NCBI GenBank assembly: GCA_964036195.1
Contig: OZ038451.1
Location: 31,079,927-31,143,926, forward strand
Direction of reading: 5' to 3'
DNA length: 64,000 bases
DNA from: Sphaerolaimus hirsutus
Lineage: Eukaryota; Nematoda; Chromadorea; Monhysterida; Sphaerolaimidae
The position numbers and the translations under genes are program-made. The stretch's first letter is position 1. The number at the start of each line of letters is the position of its first letter. Below, in pieces: positions 48,570-58,264 of the stretch. The notes beneath the pieces were generated by a model. The model did no database searches. It was not told where the DNA came from and saw nothing but the letters and a program-made list of their open reading frames with translations.

Positions 48570-48772
48570 CTGGGGAGAGGTGGCTTATGTTGGTTTGTTT
48601 GTTTTGGCGCTGCGCCGACTGCTAGTTTACGTTCGGATTTGGTGTCGAATAGGGTTGGAACACGTGGTTAATCGAGGGGGGGTGTTTTTTGAGGGGTCTG
48701 TTTTCCCAGAATTTTTTTGACACTTCGTTGTTTGTAACGTATACTGATGTAGGAAAATGCAACCATAAAACC

Positions 48773-49275
48773 GAGATTAGAGCTCCGCGTGATTTTGACG
48801 TAAAATGACGACATAAAATGATGTCGTAACATAAATTATATGAGTGTGGATCATGCTACGGGTCTACAATTTTCTAGGGATAATAAATGAATCCATACCT
48901 TGATCGTGTCCAATACAGAGTGTTGTCAGCCACAGCTATGGCGAATTGAAAAATTCAATTTTTATCATTTTACGTCATCATTTTACGTCAGGGAACAAAT
49001 TTTACATTTCACATCAATGGTTGCATGGAATCATTGACGTGAAATGTAAAATTTGTTCCCTGACGTAAAATGATAAAAATTGAATTTTTCAATTCGCTCT
49101 AGGTGTGGCTGACAACACTCTGTATTGGACACGTTTAAGGTACTAATTCATAGATTATCCTTAGAAAATTGTAGACCCGTAGCATTGTAGACCCGATGCA
49201 CACTCATGTAATTAATTTTACGACGTAATTTTACATCGTTCATTTTACGTCAAATTCACGCTGAGCTCTAATCTC
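48773..49275. mobile_element. Long-hairpin MITE in last intron
   Basis: GAGATTAGAGCTC to GAGCTCTAATCTC; arms of about 240 bp pair nearly completely around a loop at about 49015-49025. Internal sequences such as GTGGATCATGCTACGGGTCT are recognisably related to GTGGATGATGATACAGGTCT of 16094-16587, so both belong to one family. If the host intron is transcribed, this gives a long foldable RNA. Confidence 0.85.
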
Positions 49276-49560
49276 CGCTTAACTGACATGTAGAAGTATG
49301 TAAATGGATGGTATAATCCCTGCCGTAATATACCTACCGTATTTTATACCTCGGATTATCCCCCCCCTTGAATTAACCCTTCCTCGAAATACACCCCCCC
49401 CCCTAAAATTCGGCTGAGGAAATAATAACCCCCCCCTCGAAATACCCCCCCCCCCTAAAATTGAGTGTAAAGGGAACGTACATGACAAATACCGCAATTT
49501 GTGATCTGTATCTGATGATTGAGTGATGTGTATAAACTGTTATAAATATATGCCTATAAC

Positions 49561-50722
49561 CAACGATGGGTAAGTTCTCCAAAAAAAAACACTTTCTGTG
49601 TTTTGAGTTTTTCAAAAATGAATACCTGTGTTTTGAGTTTTTTTCTTGAAAAAAACTTGAGTAACTCTGTTTTTATTTCTGTGTTTTTTTGTAAAAACTC
49701 GAGTTTTTTGAGTTTTTTCTAAAAAAACTTGAGTTTTTTCCAAAAAATTCGAGTTTCCCCCAAAAAAATTTTCATTTACAGCATTTCGATCTGGAAACAG
49801 TGGTTTTCTTATAAAATATTGGTTTTGCATTTGTTTTAACCACACATAACATTTGTGTATTCATTCAAGTGTCAAAAAAGTCTTTAAAAATGTCCACAAT
49901 GAGGACATCAACATCACAACACCAGCAACAAAATGCCCAGAAATGACAATTTACGCAGTACTCCAAAATTCTTCAATGGATGTGCACTGTATGGAAGCCT
50001 ACGGAATTGATTTGAACTACAACTATAAGTATTACCTCAAAATACCCTCATGGGCATTATTATTTCGTCAGAAAGTTTTGTAAGGATCATAGAAAAATAG
50101 TAGGCATTTACGTACCCAAAACAGGTTATAAATGCGTAAATACAAACAGGATATATTAGAAATAAACATGTAGTCAGCTACACAACCTAGTACACTCTAT
50201 GTGTAGCTGTGATGCAAATTAGCAGTAATAAATACATCATGTACATTGGATACATGATGTACATCGTCCCGGAGGGGGGTATTTCGAGGGAGGTGGGGCT
50301 TATTATTTCACCAGTCCATTTTGAGGGGAGTTAATTCAAGGGGGGTTTATTCAAGGTAATAAGGTATACTTAAATGTCGAAACTTAAATTGTCAAATCCA
50401 CCATGAGATGTGCATGCCATCTTTAATTTCTTTTTTGTACTATTATAAAATATGAATACATTATGTACATATTTACATACTATAGATGCTTATCTTATCT
50501 TGTTTAGTTTAACTGAATTGATGTGCATTCAACCACTTCGCTGAAAAAACACAAAAACTCAAAAAACTTTTCTGTGTTTCCGTGTTTCTGTGTTCTCCAA
50601 AAAAAAACTCATTTGAGTTTTGAGTTTTTCAAAATTTATGAGTTTCCGTGTTTCTGTGTAAAACAAAAACACAGAAACTCGATGAGTTTCTGTGTTCAAT
50701 TTCTGTGTTTTTTCCATCGTTG
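49561..50722. mobile_element. Family G element with nested family H
   Basis: CAACGATGGGTAAGTTCTCC to TTTTTTCCATCGTTG. CCTATAAC flanks it at 49553-49560 and 50723-50730, a perfect 8-bp duplication. GAGTTTCTGTGTT-type arrays fill both ends. A family H copy with decayed ends (about 50029-50368) is nested in the middle. Lies in the last intron of the vWA-like gene. Confidence 0.9.
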
Positions 50723-50959
50723 CCTATAACCACATATCTATCTATGTAATTGTTTGATTTTTCTATGTCTGAGTATGGGGAATTTTTGAAAATTTCTGGC
50801 GAAATAATAGACCCCCCTCGAATAAACCCCCCCTTCGAATAAACCCCCCCCCCCCCTCGAATTTTCCCCCCCTAAAATTTTGCTGGCGAAATAATAAACC
50901 CCCTGTGGGTATTTCGAGGTAATACGGTAACTGCTTTTGTTTTCACGCGTGTTCTGTAT

Positions 50960-51815
50960 GGCGCAGGACCAGTGCACAAGTAAACCCGGTGCACAAGTTG
51001 CCCCTGTGCACAAGTACTTATACCCCGTGCACAAGTCTACCAGGTGCACAAGTGTGCCCTCGTACTTGTGCACTGGGCTGGGCAGATTCTTGTGCACCGG
51101 GCAGTTGTAAGCGCCCTGCCCGGTGCACAAGCATGGGGGCCACTTTTTCTTGCGCTTTTCCATAACTACTCACGGGCAAAAAAAAGATTTGAAAATTTGA
51201 AAAAGTTTTTGAATTTCCAAAAAAAAATTGGTATATTTTGTTGAAAATGAGGAGAAAAAAACCCAGAAACTTTACTAAAAACATCATATTCACATGGATT
51301 TTTTGTAGCAGCTCAAGCAAAATATGTATGCGGTAACAGGGTAGAACATAATGATGTCTTCAAAAGTCAGACTGAAAATTCGAAAATGCAATAATTTGAT
51401 GCAAAAAAATTGAAGTCACAAAAAAGATTCGAAAATTGGAGAAAAAAATAAAAAAGATTCGAAAATTGGAAAACTAAATTCAAAAATTCGAAAACTATTT
51501 TCAGAAAAAAAATCGAAATTTGAAAAGTTATTTTGGAAAAAAACACGATTAAACACACAAAATTTAATACGATTTTCCAGAGGGTTTGCCAGCGTTAATC
51601 ACTACTCATCATAACCATACTTGGGAAGTACGCAACCACCAGGTGCACAAGTGGTGCCCAAGTAAATATCCGCCTGGTGCACAGGTATTCAGCCATTCTG
51701 GTGCACAAGTACGGGCACTATACTTGTGCACCGGGTAGACTTGTGCATAGGGTATAAAAACTTTTGCACCAGGGCAACTTGTGCACTGGATTTACTTGTG
51801 CACCGACACACCCCG
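50960..51815. mobile_element. TGCACAAG-repeat element nested in a family H remnant
   Basis: Arrays of GTGCACAAG at spacings of about 17-22 bp occupy 50967-51135 and, inverted, 51640-51812; the AT-rich middle has GAAAATTTGAAAAAG-like repeats. The interrupted family H body continues on both sides (50794-50935 and about 51820-51960). No protein is supported. Confidence 0.65.
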
Positions 51816-52261
51816 TTCTGTATTACACAGATCACAAACTGCAGTTTTTGGCAATACTGTTCTCTTTACACTCCTTTGGGGTGTGGGTATTTCAAGACTG
51901 GTGTATTTTTCATAAGCTCGCTCAGACCTGGGGGGTATTTCAAGGATTTCACTGTGTATTCCATGGATATTTTATTTCACCCTGCCACTTTGGTAAGTGT
52001 TGCATGTTCGCGTCTGAATAATTTTCATTTGACTCACATGTCATTTGAAAGAAGCAGCACCGCTTGTTTTCTGTTGACATCGTCCTGTGCGCTTACGAGT
52101 AGCCGCCGCGCCGTGTTTAAACCACTGCGATTGGATGCTTTTTAATTGCAATTTTCGCAGTAAAATGCGCCTTTGATTGGATTTAATTGACGTTCTGGGT
52201 CGTAGCGCTTTTTTATCGGGCATTGTCGAATCTAACACAACACCTACGAAACCAGGTGCCA

Positions 52262-52671
52262 TTCCCAGACCCTGTGAACTGTCAAATATCATGCAAATTG
52301 TCGAAAGTCATGTAAAATGTAAATTTCTCTTTCATTTTGTATCTCTCGTTTGACATTTTTCATGACGTTCTCATGATTTTATGCACTTTGCATTTTACAG
52401 GGCTTCTTACAATGTCTGCCAGATGCCCCAGAATCAAAGCGTCCCCACATATTACCTCAGACCCTGTAAAATGTAAAATGCCATGCAAAGTGTCAAAAGT
52501 CATGGAAAATGATCTGTAAAATGTAAAATGTCATGCAAAGTGTCAAAAGTAATGGAAAATGCCCTGTAAAATGGCAAACGTAACATTTTACATTTTATGA
52601 CTTTTATGATTCAAATTTTACATTTTACATTTCAATGACATTTTACATTTTACAGGGCATTTTACAAGGTC
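52262..52671. mobile_element. Family K element abutting an exon
   Basis: From CCCAGACCCTGTGAACTGTC to CATTTTACAAGGT, with repeated ATGTCATGCAAAGTGTC units in both orientations. Its right end lies only about 8 bp beyond the donor of the exon at 52680-52879. Confidence 0.7.
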
Positions 52672-52679
52672 CAACCCAC

Positions 52680-52879
52680 CTCTCCATGTCACTCCTAACC
52701 ACCTGCGCCGGCCTAATATGCCTGAGGAGTTTGTGCACACTGCTCTTGGTGATGCCGGCGGCCAGCGGCACCAAGGGCTGCGCGTAGCTGTTGTAGGGCA
52801 CGATGCCCACCCTGGTGAACCCGTTGTCGGACGACAGTTTGGCCGTTTGCAGCACGCTCATGTTGATTGCCTGGATCGC
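52680..52879 (-). CDS. vWA-like gene, exon encoding vWA core
   Basis: Acceptor CCCCACGCAG|GCG and donor GAGAG|GTGGGT define a 200-nt exon entering in phase 0 and leaving in phase 2, matching both neighbours. It encodes the first helix of the vWA fold (AIQAINMSVLQTAKL, with an N-M-S glycosylation sequon), the strand TRVGIVPYNSYAQPLVPL, and the next helix SSVHKLLRHIRP. An in-frame alternative donor, CGCAG|GTGGTT, would break the phase with the last exon. Confidence 0.85.
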
Positions 52880-52904
52880 CTGCGTGGGGGGTAGTGATTT
52901 AGAG

Positions 52905-52990
52905 AAGAGACATGGCGCCAGTGCCAAAGCGACAAGCTCTGTGGCGTTATTGGTGCTTGGCGCCATTTCTGTGTGGCGCCTTTGGCCCAA
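52905..52990. repeat. Family B fragment in intron
   Basis: GGCGCCAGTGCC and GGCGCCATTTCTGTGTGGCG units with a degraded TAGTGATT end, about 30 bp upstream of an exon acceptor. Too decayed to bound. Confidence 0.5.
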
Positions 52991-53082
52991 AATTGACACA
53001 AAGTCGCCTAGGTAATTACATACCAAATTCTCCCAGTCGCACTAAAATAAGCGATAAGCGGATTTCAATCATATTCGCTTAC

Positions 53083-53273
53083 CAGTCTCAATCCCTCAGT
53101 TCCCATTGTGAGTGAGTTGTCAACTAAAACCAAAATGTCAACTGCATTTTGCGGGCGCCCCTCCCGGCACAACATGCTCCCGTACATAGATTCGATTGGT
53201 TCGATACCTGTTGTGGTCGTAGCGCTTTTTATGGTCTTTTCGACGGGCGAAAATGTCGTTTGGGAGGGTATTT
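53083..53273 (-). CDS. vWA-like gene, exon with MIDAS-like motif
   Basis: Acceptor ATCTTCCCAG|AA and strong donor AGACTG|GTAAGC. After a Thr-rich stretch the exon encodes VDILVLVDNSLTMGTEGLRL, the first vWA strand and metal-ion site (D-N-S-L-T where the family usually has D-x-S-x-S). It enters needing one base, which the previous exon supplies to make Glu, and leaves in phase 0. Confidence 0.85.
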
Positions 53274-53328
53274 CTGGGAAGATGTGGGTGATTGATTTTA
53301 GCTGAAGATGTTTTTTGTGAATGCCGTA

Positions 53329-53733
53329 CCGTATTTCCTCGAAGTACCCCCCGGGGGTGATTGTTTCAGAGTGAGAATTTTGAGGGGGGTATTTGGAGGC
53401 GGGGGAGGGGAATATTATTTCGCAAAAAATGTTTTGAACTCCCAGTACTAATTTGTTGTTTGTAACGTACGCAGACGTCGAAAAATGCAACAAAAAGCAC
53501 CATGTATGTATGTATAGGAGTCTATAGACCTATAAAAGTATGTACCTAGATATTTACAGTACAAACCCTGTTCTAACGTAACACAGACATTCTGCATTGC
53601 CCGGATCACAAACCGCAGTTTTGTCATGTACGTTATCTTTACAGGGTTTTTTTTTGGGGGGGGGGGGGGTAATCATTTCATAGTGCCCATTTTGAGGGTT
53701 TTTTTGAGAAGGGGGTATTTCGAGGAAATACGG
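53329..53733. mobile_element. Family H element in intron
   Basis: CCGTATTTCCTCGAAGTACC to inverse, TA-flanked, 405 bp. It occupies most of the 532-bp intron between the stalk exon and the MIDAS exon. Confidence 0.87.
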
Positions 53734-53805
53734 TATATTCTCCAATAAACGTGTAAAAATATACGGTAATATTTATCTAACGTGTCTATTTTTTACTGAA
53801 CTGAC

Positions 53806-53968
53806 CTTTTGTGACTACTTCAGATTTTGGTTCTAGTGACTGCGCTGCTGTGTGTTCACTGCCTTCAGTAGTTTTTTCAGCAATAACGCCAGCAAATTCA
53901 TTTCCTGTGTCTGAGTTGCTCGCGACTTCTTTACTGTTGTCCATATGAGTGGTTTGATATTCAGCCAT
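53806..53968 (-). CDS. vWA-like gene, stalk exon
   Basis: Acceptor ATCTGTCCCAG|ATG and donor AAAAG|GTCAGT; 163 nt. It encodes a hydrophilic Glu/Thr/Ser-rich segment (MAEYQTTHMDNSKEV...) with no predicted secondary structure elements of note, fitting an extracellular stalk. The leading ATG is in frame and could be mistaken for a start codon, but the preceding acceptor and phase match argue it is internal. Confidence 0.78.
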
Positions 53969-54231
53969 CTGGGACAGATTTTAATTAGTCCGAATTTTTT
54001 TTGGCTACCCCGATGGATAATATTTAACTAAAAGTATACGCCGCCCGATAAGACATTGCTAATGTCTTCTATTTACACTTCTGCGCACTGCAGGGGACGT
54101 CGTAAAGTGTCAAATTCTCAGACACTTAAAAGTGTCAAATGTCAAGTGAAATCTCTGTGAAATTCAGTGAAAGTGAAGTGAGTGAAGTCATAAATAGGTG
54201 AAAGGTCAAATTTGCAAACTGAATTTCGCAC

Positions 54232-54359
54232 CGGGGACATGGACGTTTGCGCTGCAGTCGCAGTTGACCCCTCACTGGTGGCGGCAGTTATATCTACCCC
54301 CGCGGCGGTATCTCCAGCGCGCAGCGGCGTACTGCTGTGTGGTTCCAGCCGCTCGTCCT
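54232..54359 (-). CDS. vWA-like gene, first stalk exon
   Basis: Acceptor AACCCCCCCCCCAG and donor CCCCG|GTGCGA; 128 nt encoding DERLEPHSSTPLRAG and a Thr/Ala-rich run. The donor is non-ideal at +4 to +6. The exon leaves in phase 0, matching the next exon. An opposite-strand open frame over the same bases is a shadow. A family E transposon ends 25 bp upstream of this exon, where the branch point would be expected. Confidence 0.65.
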
Positions 54360-54384
54360 CTGGGGGGGGGGTTTCGGTTAATTC

Positions 54385-55907
54385 CAGAGTTGTTAAAAGG
54401 TACGTACATTTACTCGAAAAATACGCGTACGCGAGTACGCGGTAAATACATTTACATATACTTTTAAAAAAAATACCGTGCGCACTTGTACGCGTACACT
54501 TTCAAAGCGTACGCGTACGGAAAATGTATTTATGAAAATTCAATGCGGAACATATTTATAAAGTAACTACACTGCTATGTACATGGTCGGGCCGAAAAGT
54601 CCCCGGGCAGTGCTCGCCATTCGCGCTAGGGGTAAGCTACAGTCAAAAATTTTTGACAGGTTAAGATATCAGGTGTGTTGAGTTTTCACCCAAAATTTCA
54701 CCCCTCTAGCTCCATCCACTGGGGAACTGTGGGGGTTACAATTTCGGTCATTTTGTACTGATGTACAAATGGTGCTCTAGCTCAACGCTGCTTTAAGTTG
54801 TGATTATGAAACTTTGGCTAGTATAAGCCACCAGTGTTGGCAATGTGCCAGCACTATTCAACATTAGCTATGATATCATAAGCCTAGTCCATATTGCCAT
54901 TACTGTCACTACTCTCACTACCAAATTCATCATTCTGCCTCTACGGTTGGTCAATACAGGTTAAGACAGGAGGCGTTTTTCATGCACACTGCTGTTGAAC
55001 ACAGGTAATGTGTCCACTACAGATTAGTAATGAAACACAAATGAAATTTAATTGACATAATAATTTACTGCACATTTCAAAACAACATAAAATCACTGCA
55101 ATACAACACGATCTCAGATGATCACCAAAAACATCCATCACAGTTCCCACGTTTCTTGCACATCACCCCGATCTGCATATTAATTTTACCTTAATAGCAA
55201 TGATGTTGATGAAAGTGTTGAATACTATCAGCACATTGCCAACACTGGTGGCTTACACTAGCCAAAGTTTCATGATCACAACTTAAATCAGCGTTGAGCT
55301 AGAGGACCATTTGTACATCAGTACAAAATGACCGAAATTGTAACCCCCACAGTTCCGCAGTGGGTGGAGCTAGAGGGGTGAAATTTTGGGTGAAAACTCA
55401 AAACACGTGATATATTAACGTGTTAAAATTTTATAACCGTAGCTTACCCCTAGCGCGAATGGCGAGCACTGCCCGGGGACTTTTCGGCCCGACCATGTAT
55501 TTACAGAAGTGGTTCCATTGAATATTTTAGATATGCGGGGGTAGTGCCTTTAAAAATTTCAAAATTCGCAACCAAATCGAAATGGTTGTGGAGACAATGG
55601 ATGTGGTAAACAAGTCGGGAGAACGATGATTTTTATTTCCTAGAAAAAAGACCTTTAAAACTATATAATCTGTCATTTGCTTATAGAAAAACATACGTTG
55701 TGCTGTACACGTATGAAAAAGTGCCCACTTTTACACATTCTATGAAGAAAATGAGTCGTTTCTACACTCACAAAAAAGTACCCACATTTACGCGTACGTA
55801 CGAGTAAAAAAAAATTATTTTACGTTTTCTATACTTTGTGGTGAGTAAAAAAAAATACTTTACGTTTACATATACTTTAAAAAAGTTCAGTAATTCTAAA
55901 AACTCTG
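54385..55907. mobile_element. Family E element with nested family J, in intron
   Basis: CAGAGTTGTTAAAAGGTACG to TTCTAAAAACTCTG. GTTAATTC flanks it at 54377-54384 and 55908-55915, a perfect 8-bp duplication. Without the nested element it is about 607 bp of GTACGCGTA and ACGTAAA repeats. Confidence 0.92.
54582..55497. mobile_element. Family J long-hairpin element, second copy
   Basis: CATGGTCGGGCCGAAAAGTC to inverse, TA-flanked, 916 bp, nearly identical to 38190-39104. Arms of about 275 bp. Confidence 0.92.
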
Positions 55908-56107
55908 GTTAATTCGTGTGTAATTGCGTGCGTTCGCTGAAGATGTTTGTCCCGCGTACTGAAATTTTGGTCCCGCACGAAAGGAAATGGCATTTTCAAA
56001 AAAATTTATTTTTGGACTAGGGAAGTTTGAAGAAATTTTGGCGTCCTTTCGGGAATGCGTGTTTAATATAAAAACGGAATTCAAGCGGAATGACTTGTCC
56101 CACACCC

Positions 56108-56335
56108 AACGATTGAAAAAACACTGAAATTGAACACAGAAACTCATTGAGTTTCTGTGTTTTTATTTTACACGGAAACTCGAAATAATAAAAAAACTCA
56201 AAACTCAAATGAGTTTTTTATTGGAGAACACAGAAACACAAAAAAAGTGTTGTTTTTTTAGTTTTTCATTGTATTTGAGGAATACTGCGCTGTGTTAAAC
56301 TGAACAAAATAAGAAATGTGCATAAGTATTTACAT
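56108..56335. mobile_element. Family G fragment
   Basis: Starts CAACGATTGAAAAAACAC and continues with ACACAGAAACTCATTGAG palindromes, resembling one end of 49561-50722; the other end is missing. Confidence 0.6.
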
Positions 56336-56420
56336 ATGATGCATAAAATACAAAGGTTTATTTTTCGGGGTTCGTCACCAACCCTCCATTTTATTCACAT
56401 GAAATACCAACAAAACCTGC

Positions 56421-56592
56421 CTGTTTTCTCTCCGTAAAACAGAGGGGGCAAAAAATAAGCGCCCGCTGCCGCCAGCGCGACCAGAAGCAGCAGCGCCATG
56501 ACGCCCATGGCTATCTTTTGCCTTTTCTGCCGCTCTATTTCTTTGTCGCGCTGCCGAATGCCGCCGCCGCGCAGCCGCGGCCCGTCGGCGGT
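56421..56592 (-). CDS. vWA-like gene, transmembrane exon
   Basis: Acceptor CAACTTATCAG|ACC. It encodes a Gly/Arg-rich lead, the strongly basic RQRDKEIERQKRQKI, and a roughly 24-residue hydrophobic segment MGVMALLLLVALAAAGAYFL. By the positive-inside rule the N-terminus is cytosolic. The 3' end is uncertain: a GC-type donor ACAG|GCAGGT at 56421/56420 keeps the frame with the next exon, while the GT alternative GGCAG|GTTTTG at 56417 does not. Confidence 0.75.
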
Positions 56593-56636
56593 CTGATAAG
56601 TTGATATTTGTAATTGGTTCCATGCACCCGCGCTCA

Positions 56637-56850
56637 ATTTAGTTGACGGCTGAAATTTCGGGAACTGGTGAGGTAGCTTTGGACGCTTTCGTTTCCACCT
56701 AACCGAAGTGTCCGTCAACTACAGTTGACGGAGATCGAAAATGATCCATTCTGGTGAACTCAAATCTGTTCAAAACGGATTCTTCTGTTTCCGAAAGTAC
56801 TAAACCGCAAATTAGTTCGCAGAGCCGCAAAGTGCTCTCAGTTGACAATT
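56637..56850. mobile_element. TAGTTGAC-type MITE in intron (degraded)
   Basis: TTTAGTTGACGGCTGAAATT to GCTCTCAGTTGACAA, with internal CAAATCTGTTCAAAACGGAT and GAGATCGAAAATGATCC shared with 32084-32280. It fills most of the 270-bp intron and ends about 12 bp from the donor of the preceding exon. Confidence 0.6.
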
Positions 56851-56862
56851 CAAGACACTCAC

Positions 56863-56950
56863 TGTAGTCCAGCGGCCGAAAACTTGGTCGCCGCTCACCA
56901 GCGACGGGTGTATGCGCCGCTGCATCAGGTTCGCCGTCGCCGACGGCGAG
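56863..56950 (-). CDS. vWA-like gene, N-terminal region exon
   Basis: Acceptor CCCTGCACAG|C and donor ACTACA|GTGAGT; 88 nt. It completes a split Ser codon and encodes SPSATANLMQRRIHPSLVSG followed by DQVFGRWTT. Phases match both neighbours (2 in, 0 out). Confidence 0.82.
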
Positions 56951-57036
56951 CTGTGCAGGGTTTTTTTCTTATCGAATGAGACTTCTGGGGCCAGATTCAA
57001 CTGGAACGTAAGGCGCCTACCGCCGCACGTATTATA

Positions 57037-57342
57037 CCGTAATCGCTTGAATAATCCCCCGTTGAATAATTGCCCCGTGTTAGACGAGTGACGAAAAAAT
57101 AATTCCCGTTTCGAATAATTTCCCTTGAGGCATATGATTTATTTGTTGTGTCCGATTTGAACAATAATGGCATGTTTTTTTACTAAAGCATATTCTGTGA
57201 AATGAGTCGATGGAAACATGCTTGAAAATTTTGACGAAATAATCATTCCCTATTGAAAGATCCGCCCTCGAATAGTTCCGCTCAAAAAATCGGATGAAAA
57301 CGTAATTCCCCAGGGCCAGGGGAATTATTCGAGAAAATACGG
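57037..57342. mobile_element. Family H variant beside a donor site
   Basis: CCGTAATCGCTTGAATAATC to inverse of CCGTATTTTCTCGAATAATT, TA-flanked, with TTGAATAATTCCCC units. It ends 8 bp downstream of the exon at 57351-57517, just outside the GTTGGT donor. Confidence 0.8.
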
Positions 57343-57350
57343 TAACCAAC

Positions 57351-57517
57351 CTTGTAGGATTGGCAGTGAGCGGCGACTGATTCTCGGGCGCCTGCACGTC
57401 GCCGGGCGGCTGGCTGTTCCTGGCGCGGGCGGCCGCCTGCCGCGCCAACATGGCCGCCATGTGTCTGCTGGGGCCGCGGCCCGCCTGTCTGTTCGTTGCC
57501 GAGCCGCACTGCTCTTG
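57351..57517 (-). CDS. vWA-like gene, most upstream exon identified
   Basis: Acceptor CCACCCTTCTGAGCAG (behind a run of 13 C) and donor ACAAG|GTTGGT; 167 nt, phase 0 in, 2 out. It encodes a Gln/Arg/Ala-rich, probably cytosolic segment with HMAAMLARQAAARARNSQPP. Either of two Met codons could be the translation start if the rest is 5' UTR; otherwise upstream exons lie beyond the retroelement. Confidence 0.72.
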
Positions 57518-57869
57518 CTGCTCAGAAGGGTGGGGGGGGGGGGTGATTGCGCACTCTACTTTACTGCTTCGTTAGTGAATATGCATTCATAATTTATCCC
57601 ATAAAAAATGGCTAAAGCCAACAAAAAGTGGACGCTGCACCTAAACATGTGTATGCTTTTGAATGCACAAAAGTAATATATCATATACCATGCCATTTTC
57701 TTATCGAGCTATCAAAAGGTGTATATCAAGGGAAATGTATACAAATGCTAATAATATAGGCTATCAACACAGCAAACTGCATCACAAGAAACAATTACAC
57801 CAAACTTTTGCATGGCAGTGTGAGCTGTGTCAAATATAAAATCCACGCTTACTATGTCACTTAATTGCA

Positions 57870-58162
57870 AGCTGTAGAATTTGTGTTTTAATATTACTTA
57901 TTATAAACTATTCAATTCAAGAATTTCAGTCGTTTATTTCGTCGTCGTTCAGAATGATCCAATCTCAATTTTACCCGCGAGCGAGAAGGCAAATGTTTTG
58001 ACTAAAACAAAAAGCGAAAAGGTGAATTATTCACTTAAAGGCCACTGCAAATCACTGAGTGTCAACTGACAAAATGCTAAATATGCGACATGAAAATATT
58101 TAAGACATTTAAATATTCAGAAAACCTTTACTTGAAATTAACTTGTAAAAAGGGATTTCACA
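57870..58162 (-). other. Possible start of BEL/Pao 3' LTR
   Basis: Downstream of the last retroelement ORF, a short purine tract GTGGGGAG is followed by TGTGAAATCCC beginning at 58162, the expected polypurine tract and LTR start. An AATAAA lies about 230 bp further (near 57930). The LTR end is not determined and no second LTR is in the window to compare, so this is tentative. Confidence 0.35.
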
Positions 58163-58264
58163 CTCCCCACAAAAACAAAGTAAAATTTGCTTACAGCGAA
58201 ATTTTAAAATATCTTGTTTACGCAGAAAAATTGCAAAAACCCTAAATGAGTTCGCAGCTCAATT

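Larger units (their letters stand above)
48368..57517 (-). other. Gene span: type II membrane protein with vWA-like domain
   Basis: Eight minus-strand exons (57351-57517, 56863-56950, 56421-56592, 54232-54359, 53806-53968, 53083-53273, 52680-52879, 48368-48569) join with compatible phases into 436 codons plus a stop. Order along the protein: basic Ala/Arg/Gln-rich N-terminal part; one hydrophobic segment (about residues 114-137) preceded by Arg/Lys-rich residues, so N-in; a Ser/Thr/Glu-rich stalk; then a von Willebrand A-like fold from about residue 283 with a MIDAS-like D-N-S-L-T. That layout suggests a surface or lumenal adhesion module; the ligand is unknown. I cannot name the gene. The 5' end is open: either more exons lie upstream or translation starts at one of the Met codons in the first exon. 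A segment expected between the second and last vWA strands looks short, so an exon may be missed in the 4.1-kb last intron. Confidence 0.8.

Noticed and set aside
54198..54467. Plus-strand frames over 54.2-54.45 kb
   Set aside because: The same bases form a minus-strand exon with good splice sites and phase match; the plus frames run into a transposon.
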